Assembly: GCF_921293875.1 (NCBI RefSeq)
Contig: NZ_CAKLDI010000002.1
Coordinates: 496,001 to 560,000 of the forward strand
Length of the DNA stretch: 64,000 nt
Direction: 5' to 3'
Origin: Vibrio stylophorae
GTDB lineage: Bacteria; Pseudomonadota; Gammaproteobacteria; Enterobacterales; Vibrionaceae
In this document: positions 56,865 through 64,000 of the stretch, piece after piece
How positions within the stretch are numbered: position 1 is the first letter of the stretch
Layout of the letters: the number at the start of each line of letters is the position of its first letter
The notes under the pieces: generated by a model
Databases searched by the model: none
What the model saw: the letters and a program-made list of their open reading frames with translations, nothing else
What the model was told of the DNA's origin: nothing
Made by a program: the position numbers and the translations under genes

Positions 56865-59800
56865 ATGCGATCAACTTTTCTGCGGATCACCTTCATTGTG
56901 GTACCACTTCTGGTGATCACAATCTTTGGCTTTACGGCACTCTACTTACAAGATATCAATCAGCTTGAACATAAAATCGCCCAGCGAGAAAAAGGGCTGC
57001 ATCAATCGGCATTACACATCACCCGTTTAAAGTTCTCGCCGATATTGTGGGATTTAAAATATTTAACCCAACAAATTGGTCATATGGATCTCGGCTCGCT
57101 CGATTCGCAAGCCCACGAAGATTTAGAACAAATGCTGATCCGCCTTGGCAATGCAAACCAGCTGTATGACCAAATGCGGTTACTCAATGATCAAGGCCAA
57201 GAGATCGTCCGTATCAATTTCGAAGGGCCACAAGCGCACGTGGTGCCCAAACATCTATTGCAAGATAAAGGGGATCGCTATTATGTTCAGCAAGCACTCA
57301 GTGCGCCCATTGGCGCCTTTTTTACCTCGCAATTTGATCTCAATATGGAGCAAGGGGCTGTCGAACTACCGCTCAATCCAACCCTTCGATTTGTCTCTCA
57401 TGTTTTAGATCAAAGCAGCGGTCATAGCTGGCTCATTGTGCTTAATTATCGCGGTGAAGATTATCTGAACGAACTGCGCCAACTGCCGGATTGGGGGCTG
57501 AGTGAAACCTGGCTAGTCAACAATGAAGGGCAATGGCTTTTAGGGCCTAGTAGCAATCAGGAGTGGCTATTTAGCCTAGCACCCAAAGAACAAGATTTTC
57601 GCGATCACTATGCCAATATTTGGCAACAAATTCAGCAAGGCCATGACGGACAAATCATTCAAGATGGCCACCTCTATACTTTTTCACGCTTTTATTCTGG
57701 GCAACATTTCAATCACACCCAACAGATTCGCCTGCCATTCCAAGGGACAGATTTACCTTGGACGGTCATATCTCGGGTTAACTTAGATGCGGCGATTACC
57801 CAAACCTATTTTAACGATGGCCGTTTACCTTGGTTAATTGCCGTTGGCTTAGTGATTTTATTGCTGATTGCGGGTTGCGCTATTTTTGCTTGGAATTTTG
57901 CACAAAAACTCAATGTTGAGCGCCAGCTGCGCCAACGTATTCATCTCGACGCCAATCGTCTTGAATCTCTGATGATGCATGCCCCTGAAGGGATCATTAC
58001 CATTGACTTACAAGATCAAATTCAAGCTATGAATGAAGCGGCCGCGACTATTTTTCAGGTACGTAGCGGCCAACTGATTGGTCGCAAACTTAATAATCTC
58101 TTTTTTCAAGGTCAAACTTGTCCCGCAATCATTGCTTTAATCGAACGCTGTCGCCAACAAAGCTACCACGTCAACGTAGAGCCAGTGCAATGCCAACTCA
58201 CACTCCCCAATCAGCAGCAGCTATGGATTGAATTAGTTGCCAGCCTTACCCAAAGCCATAAGCTCAACCAGCAAGAAGTGGTCATTCATCTACGAGATGT
58301 CACCGAGAGACATAAGCAAGCGCAACGCATGGACAATCTTGCCCGCGCGCTGGAACAAAGCGCAGATTCAGTCATGATCACCAATCAGCTGGGTTGCATT
58401 GAATATGTCAATCAAGCCTTTGAAAAAACCACAGGCTTTTGCGCGCAAGAGGTACTTGGATCGCAATCACTGCTGCTATTTCCAAACGCACTTGAAAATG
58501 AAGTTGGGCTTCGACGCATGCAGTCTCAACTGAAAGCGGGTCAGAGCGTACAAAAGGTCTTTTCCAATCGGCATAAAAATGGCAAAGCATATTACGAGGA
58601 GCGTACAGTTTCCCCCATTCGAAATACACAAGGTGAAATTACCCACTATATCTCCACCAGCAAAGATATTACCCAGCGCATTCATGATGAGGAAAAACTG
58701 CATAAACTGGCCCATTATGACCAGCTCACAGAGCTACCCAACCGCCACCTTTTCCATGAACGGTTAGAGCAAGCATTAAAGCAGGCCAAACGCAGTGACA
58801 GTCAAATTGCTATTTTGTTTTTAGACTTGGATCTATTTAAACAAATCAACGACTCTTTAGGACATGAAGTAGGTGATTGCGTACTAAGTGAATTTTCAAA
58901 GCGGCTACGTAACACCGCTCGCAATCATGACACTTTAGCGCGCCTTGGCGGCGATGAATTTGCCTTTTTAGTCGCAGAACAAGCCAGCGTGGATACCATG
59001 ACCAAATTGGCGCACCGTATTTTGAATCAGTTTAATGATCCGATAACCGTACATGAGCATGAACTATTTATCTCCGCTAGCATTGGCATCGCTCTCTACC
59101 CCAATGATGGTGAAACCAGTTCCATACTACTAAAGAATGCAGACATCGCCATGTACCGCTCAAAAGAAGCGGGCCGTAAACGTTATGCCTTTTATACCCA
59201 AGATATGAATGCGCATAGTGAGTATTTACTGCAGCTAGAGACCAAGCTTCGCCAATCCATTGGTGGGCCACAATTTATGCTCTACTACCAGCCCAAGGTG
59301 AATACCTCGGGGGATTTAGTTGGCGCAGAAGCACTGCTTCGCTGGCACGATGAAAGCGGCCAGTTCTATTCCCCCGCCGAGGTGATCCCCTGCATGGAGC
59401 AAACCGGATTAATCATTGAGCAAGGCGAAATATTAATTCGCCAAGCCTGTCGCCAACTCGCGCGTTGGCAAAATCAAGGACTCGCCATTCAAATTGCCAT
59501 AAACATTTCTGCCAAGCAGTTACTGCACTCCAATTTACATGAAACCGTCAGCGCAGCCATTGCAGATACGGGCTGCGACCCGCAGTTGCTAGAGCTTGAA
59601 ATCACCGAGAGCGTGATCATGTCAGATGTGGAGCTTGCCCTGACTCGCATGAAAAAATTACGCGCCATTGGCGTCCATTTAGCCATTGATGATTTTGGCA
59701 CAGGCTACTCTTCTCTTGCCTATTTACGTCGCTTCCCTATCAATGTACTGAAAATCGATCAAGAATTCGTCAAAGGCCTGCCCGAGCAAAAAGACAATGT

Positions 59801-60074
59801 GGTGATCACCCAAGTGATTATTGATTTGGCCCATCATCTCAATCTGGCAGTGGTCGCTGAAGGCGTAGAGACGCAAGCACAAGCAGATTTCTTACAGCAA
59901 GCCAATGTTGAGCAGATGCAAGGTTATTTGTTTGGTAAGCCCATGTCTGTGGCGGAGTTTGAACAAACCTATGCTGCTCATGGTCAAAATATATCCATGC
60001 CACAAGCGTCGCCTCAATCCTCAACCAGCAAAAAGCAAGGAGATGTGAATTCGCTCAAGACGTTGGCCCCTTAA
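56865..60074 (+). CDS. Membrane PAS-GGDEF-EAL cyclic-di-GMP enzyme
   Basis: A 1069-residue sensor enzyme. Membrane segments at about 5-25 and 320-345 flank a periplasmic sensor domain of about 290 residues; two PAS domains follow, then GGDEF and EAL. The cyclase motif GGDEF is intact at residue 695-699, with the inhibitory I-site RNHD just upstream. The phosphodiesterase motif EAL is at 822-824, and ITESVIM, DDFGTGYSSL, KIDQEFV and EGVETQ are all present, so both activities look possible. AAAGGA precedes the ATG at 56865; a GTG at 56844 is less likely. c-di-GMP controls motility and biofilm. The signal sensed is unknown. Confidence 0.94.
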   Translation: MRSTFLRITFIVVPLLVITIFGFTALYLQDINQLEHKIAQREKGLHQSALHITRLKFSPILWDLKYLTQQIGHMDLGSLDSQAHEDLEQMLIRLGNANQLYDQMRLLNDQGQEIVRINFEGPQAHVVPKHLLQDKGDRYYVQQALSAPIGAFFTSQFDLNMEQGAVELPLNPTLRFVSHVLDQSSGHSWLIVLNYRGEDYLNELRQLPDWGLSETWLVNNEGQWLLGPSSNQEWLFSLAPKEQDFRDHYANIWQQIQQGHDGQIIQDGHLYTFSRFYSGQHFNHTQQIRLPFQGTDLPWTVISRVNLDAAITQTYFNDGRLPWLIAVGLVILLLIAGCAIFAWNFAQKLNVERQLRQRIHLDANRLESLMMHAPEGIITIDLQDQIQAMNEAAATIFQVRSGQLIGRKLNNLFFQGQTCPAIIALIERCRQQSYHVNVEPVQCQLTLPNQQQLWIELVASLTQSHKLNQQEVVIHLRDVTERHKQAQRMDNLARALEQSADSVMITNQLGCIEYVNQAFEKTTGFCAQEVLGSQSLLLFPNALENEVGLRRMQSQLKAGQSVQKVFSNRHKNGKAYYEERTVSPIRNTQGEITHYISTSKDITQRIHDEEKLHKLAHYDQLTELPNRHLFHERLEQALKQAKRSDSQIAILFLDLDLFKQINDSLGHEVGDCVLSEFSKRLRNTARNHDTLARLGGDEFAFLVAEQASVDTMTKLAHRILNQFNDPITVHEHELFISASIGIALYPNDGETSSILLKNADIAMYRSKEAGRKRYAFYTQDMNAHSEYLLQLETKLRQSIGGPQFMLYYQPKVNTSGDLVGAEALLRWHDESGQFYSPAEVIPCMEQTGLIIEQGEILIRQACRQLARWQNQGLAIQIAINISAKQLLHSNLHETVSAAIADTGCDPQLLELEITESVIMSDVELALTRMKKLRAIGVHLAIDDFGTGYSSLAYLRRFPINVLKIDQEFVKGLPEQKDNVVITQVIIDLAHHLNLAVVAEGVETQAQADFLQQANVEQMQGYLFGKPMSVAEFEQTYAAHGQNISMPQASPQSSTSKKQGDVNSLKTLAP

Positions 60075-60195
60075 GTAATTTGATTCAATCATTTTATTTA
60101 CGCTGTGAAAAAATACACAAATTGCGATTTTGCTGCTGTAAACCCACATCTGCTTGTGGTTTAATCTTAAGAGCAAATCGATATGGAAGGTAATT

Positions 60196-60507
60196 ATGAA
60201 TACTGTTCTGGAAATTGTTGGTCTTGCTCGTCGCAAGAACAAATTGAAACGTGAATTGCTTGATAACGAAAAGAAAGTACGCGACAACCGTAAACGTTCG
60301 GACCTACTTGAGAACCTACTGGACTATATCAAGCCAGAAATGACCCAAGCGGAAATCATGGCTATCATCAAAAACATGAAAGCAGATTACGATGACCGTG
60401 TTGATGATCACATCATCATTGGTGCTGAAATCTCTAAACAGCGCCGTGAAATCAGCCGCAAAATTCGCGAGCTGACTGCTGAAGATAAATCAGCAACTCG
60501 CAAATAA
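60196..60507 (+). CDS. Small highly charged coiled-coil protein
   Basis: A 103-residue cytoplasmic protein, almost all helical and rich in Lys, Arg, Glu and Asp ([20 protein letters not shown], then [16 protein letters not shown]). GGAAGG lies just before the ATG at 60196, which is preferred over an upstream in-frame codon at 60154. It is followed by a strong terminator and forms a single-gene unit. I do not recognise the family; it may be conserved in vibrios. It lies 122 bp after the c-di-GMP enzyme gene but has its own leader. Confidence 0.8.
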   Translation: MNTVLEIVGLARRKNKLKRELLDNEKKVRDNRKRSDLLENLLDYIKPEMTQAEIMAIIKNMKADYDDRVDDHIIIGAEISKQRREISRKIRELTAEDKSATRK

Positions 60508-60523
60508 GCGATTTGGTTCCAAT

Positions 60524-60551
60524 AAAAAAACGCCCAGTAGGGCGTTTTTTT
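60524..60551 (+). terminator. Terminator after the coiled-coil protein gene
   Basis: AAAAAAACGCCC, AGTA, GGGCGTTTTTTT, 17 bp after the stop. Bidirectional by its A/T-runs, so it may also serve the converging acetyltransferase gene. Confidence 0.92.
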
Positions 60552-60626
60552 ATATCGATAACAACCGCCAATGGCCAACCCACAATGACAAATCGAGCAC
60601 TATAGAAGGCGAGCATCCTCACCCCA

Positions 60627-61124
60627 TCAGTCGCGCTGCAATTGTCGCTCAAACATCAACACATCATGAAATTGCTCAAACTTGTAGCCGCAACCTGTCA
60701 AGCGCCCTACAAAGATAAAATCATGACGCCGATGTAGCTTCTCTGAAGCCTGATTAGGCGCAGTCACCACACTATAAAGCACGCTATAGTGATTTTTTTG
60801 GCAATGTTCAATCAGGGTTTGCATCAATGCACTCCCCCACCCACATTGCTGCACATCTGGGGCCAAATAAATTGAAATCTCACTCGCACAATCAAAGGCA
60901 GCGCGATCGCGAAATGGGCCGTGATAGGCAAACCCCTGCACCACACCATCTAGCTCAAGAACCCATGTACCCAACCTGGCGTTCGCAAGTCGTCCTTTGA
61001 GCCAATCAATACGTTGCGACAAGGACCAAGGTGCGCAGTCAAAGGTGACCGCTGTTTGTTCCACATAATGATTATAAATCTGGTTAAACGCCGCACAATC
61101 GGCAAGCGTCATGGGACGAATCAT
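60627..61124 (-). CDS. GNAT acetyltransferase, phosphinothricin-acetyltransferase-like
   Basis: A 165-residue GNAT enzyme that uses acetyl-CoA to acetylate an amine. The pattern of the PAT-like subgroup is visible: IRPMTLADCAAFNQIYNHYV at the start, ASEISIYLAPDVQQCGWGSA with the CoA-binding loop, and LHRRHDFIFVGRLTGCGYKF near the end. The ATG at 61124 has AGG seven bases upstream; a GTG at 61130 is the alternative. Members act on phosphinothricin, methionine sulfoximine or other small amines; the substrate here is not known. Confidence 0.88.
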   Translation of the reverse strand: MIRPMTLADCAAFNQIYNHYVEQTAVTFDCAPWSLSQRIDWLKGRLANARLGTWVLELDGVVQGFAYHGPFRDRAAFDCASEISIYLAPDVQQCGWGSALMQTLIEHCQKNHYSVLYSVVTAPNQASEKLHRRHDFIFVGRLTGCGYKFEQFHDVLMFERQLQRD

Positions 61125-61195
61125 GTTCACACCTAAAACAAAGCGGATGGGCCACTACTATACTCAACAAAGAACTTTTTAACGAACAGAGAACC

Positions 61196-62128
61196 ATGCG
61201 TTATTCATTGTTTTTCTTTATCGTTTTGACTTTCGGTTGCAGTTACCAAAGCCCGCAAACACGCGTTCATTGGTTCGCGCAGTCGACGCTACTTTCAGGG
61301 GTCAGTCGATGTCAAAGTCCGCAAACTGCGCCGCCAGAAACCACTTTGGACGCGCATGCCCCTTTGGTGCTTCTGGTTCATGGATGTAACGGTTCTGCTG
61401 GACGCTTTTCTGCTTTAGCGCAAGTGTTTGAGTTCCACCAGCAACAAACGCTGTGCTTTAGCTATGATGATCGCGATAGTCTCTATGACTCCGCGCAGCA
61501 ACTGGCACAGGTGATTGAGCAATTAAGCCAACATCATCCCCAAATCACCATTATTGGCCATAGTATGGGTGGGCTTATCAGCCGCCAAGCGCTGACACAA
61601 ATTGATTCAAGTGATAGCAAAACAGCGCTCACACTGGTCACCATCTCTACGCCCTTTTCTGGCATTCATGCGGCAGCGCACTGCGCCTCCACGCCATTGA
61701 TGGTTGCATCTCTCGGACTCACCATTCCCATTTGCTATATGGCCAGTGGCGATAAGTGGTACGAGATCACTGCAAAATCTGATTTTATTCTGCAGCCACA
61801 ACCCCTTTGGCAAGCCATTCGTCATATTCAAATCATCACTGACGAGCGTGACAGCTGCCGTGAATACAGCAGCCAAGGTCAATGCATCACCAGTGATGAT
61901 ATCTTTAGTTTACAAGAGCAATACTTCCCACCCATGCTGTCAGCATTAAATGGCGAGCTGTACCAAATTAAGGCGGGACATGTTGAGATTGTGGGGTATC
62001 AAGGACAAACGCCAGATAAATTGATTCATCTCTTTGAGCAAATTGGGCTCATGCCGCCTAATCAAAAAACGCAAAATTATACCCAGCGCCTGGCCATACT
62101 CTACGATATTGTAGCCACTGATCAGTAA
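61196..62128 (+). CDS. Alpha/beta-hydrolase lipoprotein (lipase/esterase-like)
   Basis: A 310-residue exported hydrolase. MRYSLFFFIVLTFGC is a lipoprotein signal with lipobox Cys15. The alpha/beta-hydrolase landmarks are LVLLVHGCNGSAG (oxyanion hole), the nucleophile elbow GHSMGG near residue 123, and a late His in KAGHVEIVG near 263. The acid is probably an Asp in the ITDERDS stretch. Several Cys (HCAST, DSCREY, GQCITS) suggest disulphides. It is divergent from the GNAT gene and followed by a terminator. The substrate is unknown. Confidence 0.87.
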   Translation: MRYSLFFFIVLTFGCSYQSPQTRVHWFAQSTLLSGVSRCQSPQTAPPETTLDAHAPLVLLVHGCNGSAGRFSALAQVFEFHQQQTLCFSYDDRDSLYDSAQQLAQVIEQLSQHHPQITIIGHSMGGLISRQALTQIDSSDSKTALTLVTISTPFSGIHAAAHCASTPLMVASLGLTIPICYMASGDKWYEITAKSDFILQPQPLWQAIRHIQIITDERDSCREYSSQGQCITSDDIFSLQEQYFPPMLSALNGELYQIKAGHVEIVGYQGQTPDKLIHLFEQIGLMPPNQKTQNYTQRLAILYDIVATDQ

Positions 62129-62179
62129 TCTGCATGCCGCAAGCAAGTATGCGAATTTAAAAATGCGTCTTGCAAAAAT

Positions 62180-62209
62180 AAAGCGAGCATTATGCTCGCT
62201 TTGTTTTAG
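62180..62209. terminator. Terminator between the lipase-like gene and pdxH
   Basis: AAAGCGAGCAT and a matching TGCTCGCTTT, followed by GTTTT on the plus strand and by T residues on the minus strand, so it can serve both converging genes. Confidence 0.82.
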
Positions 62210-62224
62210 AAATACTTTGCCAAA

Positions 62225-62863
62225 TTAAGGCGCTAAACGCTCAATCTGCCAAGCGTTATCACCATCGCGCTGGTACAAGAAACGATCATGCAAGCGATGA
62301 TCGCCGCCTTGCCAAAATTCGATACTATTTATCTTCACCCGATAACCGCCCCAAAAAGTTGGGATAGGCACTTCACCTTTGGCAAATTTTTGCTTGAGCT
62401 CCATAAATTTAGACTCAAGTGCCTGACGCGTAGACAAACGCTGACTTTGCTTACTGGCCCAAGCAGCTATTTGGCTCTCCTTTGGTCGGGAGCTGAAATA
62501 TTTCATCACTTCCAGCGTCGATAGCTTTTCAACTTGCCCAGTGACATGCACCTGTCGCTCCATCATATGCCATGGGAAATGGAGACTAATTTTCGGATTA
62601 TGCCCCAATTGTTCAGCTTTACGGCTGCCGAGGTTGGTATAAAAAATCATCCCATCAGCATCAACATGTTTAAGCAAAACAATGCGTTGGAAAGGTTGAC
62701 CGGAGGCATCAACCGTCGCGATGGTCATCGCAGTGGGGTCTGGCAATTTCGCTTCAATCGCTTGTTTTAGCCAAGTTTCAAATAAATCGAGGGGATCAGA
62801 AGGTAAATCAGCACGGCGTAATCCGCCCATACAGTAACGACGGCGAATATCAGAAAGATCCAT
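62225..62863 (-). CDS. pdxH: Pyridoxamine/pyridoxine 5'-phosphate oxidase
   Basis: A 212-residue FMN enzyme that makes pyridoxal 5'-phosphate, the last step of vitamin B6 synthesis and salvage. The family signatures are clear: [48 protein letters not shown] and the C-terminal PTFWGGYRV ... RLHDRF ... IERLAP. AAGGAG precedes the ATG. Single gene. Confidence 0.97.
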   Translation of the reverse strand: MDLSDIRRRYCMGGLRRADLPSDPLDLFETWLKQAIEAKLPDPTAMTIATVDASGQPFQRIVLLKHVDADGMIFYTNLGSRKAEQLGHNPKISLHFPWHMMERQVHVTGQVEKLSTLEVMKYFSSRPKESQIAAWASKQSQRLSTRQALESKFMELKQKFAKGEVPIPTFWGGYRVKINSIEFWQGGDHRLHDRFLYQRDGDNAWQIERLAP

Positions 62864-63051
62864 AAGGCACTCCTTTTCTATTTCCTCGATTCTGCGCTGT
62901 TCAAAGAAAAATCACAAGGGAACCCAATAAAATCAAAGCATTCTTGCTACTTTGTTTCCCAGCTCACAGCTTCGCATTGAAATATCAGGACATTCTCCGC
63001 TGTTGCTCACTTTCTTGATACCCTAATAGGGCTTATCAAAGGAATAGATTT

Positions 63052-64000
63052 GTGAATCGTTCAGCTATATTTTCCGCGCTCGCACTGTGGTTTGTGATGT
63101 GTTTTTTTGTCTCCGTGGTGACCTTTCAGCAGGGACGGGAGAATATTACGCAAACGCTAGACGAAAATATTGTGGAGCTGGGCGAAAAACTCACCAGTGA
63201 GCTCAATCGTTTTCAAAACGTACCAGTACTACTCAGTGATGATCCTCGCGTCATCCATGCCCTCTCGGATCCCGTTCAAGCGAAAGATTTAAACCACCAT
63301 CTAGAACGCTGGGCAGGCCAATTAGGCGCTGATGCCATTTATTTGCTTGATCGCGACGGCAGTGCCATTGCCAGCAGTAATTGGCAACAACCTGACAGCT
63401 TTATTGGACATAATTTTCGCTATCGACCCTACTATCAACTGGCGCTGGGTGGGCAGTTAGGTCGCTATTTTGCCTTGGGTGCCGTGTCGCAAAAACGCGG
63501 CTATTACTTTTCCTATGGCGTCGTAAGCCAACGCAAAATTCAAGGCGTGGTGGTGGTCAAAGTTGATTTAGCCAATGCAATAAGCAGCTGGCCACACTTT
63601 ATCGATAACCATTTTGTGGTCGCAGATGAGATGGGCGTTGCATTTTATAGCTCCTATAGCCATTTCCCCGACTTTGCACTCGCCCCGTTAACGCCTTACC
63701 AAATTCAACGATTACAGGATACCAATCGTTACGGCAAACATATCTCGAACACTTTGGTGCAAGATACCTATCGCGGCATTTTCCACCAAGCGTCTGGCAG
63801 TTTGGTAAATTTCTCGGAAGATTCCCTCGCCACCGTAATGGTGCGTCATCCCATGACAGATTATGGCTGGCAACTCTATGGCTTTAACTCACTCTATGCA
63901 GCCTATGAACGTGTTGGCCAAGCCATTTTGGTTGCCAATGGCGTCTACTTTTTGTTGCTCCTTGCTTTTATGTCTTGGCGACAAACGACAGTGACCAAGC
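63052..64000 (+). CDS. dctB: DctB-like sensor histidine kinase, N-terminal part (partial)
   Basis: An open frame from GTG at 63052 (AAAGGA seven bases upstream) runs off the window after about 316 codons. A first membrane helix (about residues 5-24) is followed by a periplasmic PAS-type/dCache sensor of about 260 residues with the DctB-like stretch SNWQQPDSFIGHNF, then RPYYQLALGG, GRYFALG and RGYYFSYG, and a second helix near 288-306. DctB kinases sense C4-dicarboxylates and, with DctD, control their uptake. The kinase domain lies outside the window, so a cyclase output cannot be fully excluded. Confidence 0.75.
   Translation, partial: MNRSAIFSALALWFVMCFFVSVVTFQQGRENITQTLDENIVELGEKLTSELNRFQNVPVLLSDDPRVIHALSDPVQAKDLNHHLERWAGQLGADAIYLLDRDGSAIASSNWQQPDSFIGHNFRYRPYYQLALGGQLGRYFALGAVSQKRGYYFSYGVVSQRKIQGVVVVKVDLANAISSWPHFIDNHFVVADEMGVAFYSSYSHFPDFALAPLTPYQIQRLQDTNRYGKHISNTLVQDTYRGIFHQASGSLVNFSEDSLATVMVRHPMTDYGWQLYGFNSLYAAYERVGQAILVANGVYFLLLLAFMSWRQTTVTK

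Noticed and set aside
1-64000. CRISPR arrays, tRNA or rRNA genes, intact prophage or integrase genes
   Set aside because: None were found on reading the sequence: no regularly spaced repeats, no tRNA-like folds and no phage structural genes.

Overview
The window reads as chromosomal DNA of a marine gamma-proteobacterium, most probably a member of the Vibrionaceae. This rests on the gene set: a CheV, an OmpU/OmpT-like porin, malP-malQ beside glgCAB, a lone ackA, putP, pdxH and PAS-GGDEF-EAL signalling. From memory, several of these have V. cholerae counterparts on chromosome II (malP/malQ/glgB, ackA-2, galE, putP, pdxH), so a secondary chromosome is a reasonable guess. No tRNA, rRNA, CRISPR array or intact insertion sequence was seen.

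Region 1 (1-12.4 kb) is the distal part of a type I BREX phage-defence island: the 3' end of brxC, pglX, a broken GmrSD-type (BrxU-like) restriction gene, pglZ and brxL. The BrxU-like gene has a stop codon in its conserved N-terminal YQR-x-YSW motif and a one-base deletion near its end; the BREX core genes look intact. The middle of pglX is strikingly AT-rich, as if the specificity segment had been swapped. The island ends in about 1 kb of debris: an interleaved inverted repeat and a decayed IS3-family transposase.

Region 2 (12.4-28 kb) is core and accessory metabolism: acetate kinase without pta, a YdjC/ChbG-type deacetylase, a BCCT osmolyte transporter, an orphan LuxI/FeeM-like acyltransferase divergent from a VAO-type flavoprotein, several lipoproteins, galE behind a LysR regulator, a second LysR regulator, CheV and a porin. 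A 28-residue membrane protein and a possible sRNA or leader lie between the longer genes.

Region 3 (28.5-38.3 kb) is a glycogen/maltodextrin block on the minus strand. malP-malQ (degradation and remodelling) sits upstream of glgC-glgA-glgB (synthesis), with MalT-like boxes ahead of malP.

Region 4 (38.4-64 kb) is mixed. It holds a PhzF-like enzyme with an AraC regulator, pyridoxal kinase (pdxY), a periplasmic coiled-coil/PEGA/FGE-like protein behind a long palindrome, an AEC permease, and a Fur-box-associated 10TM metal exporter divergent from a 45-residue Cys-Cys protein. Next comes a compact operon of a heterodimeric ABC exporter plus a eukaryotic-type glutathione synthetase homologue, followed by sigZ. 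It continues with putP, a bile-acid-type symporter, a large c-di-GMP enzyme, a small coiled-coil protein, a GNAT, a lipase-like lipoprotein, pdxH and the start of a DctB-like sensor kinase. Strong intrinsic terminators separate most units, so transcription boundaries are unusually easy to read. Functions are read from sequence motifs and recall; no database search was possible.
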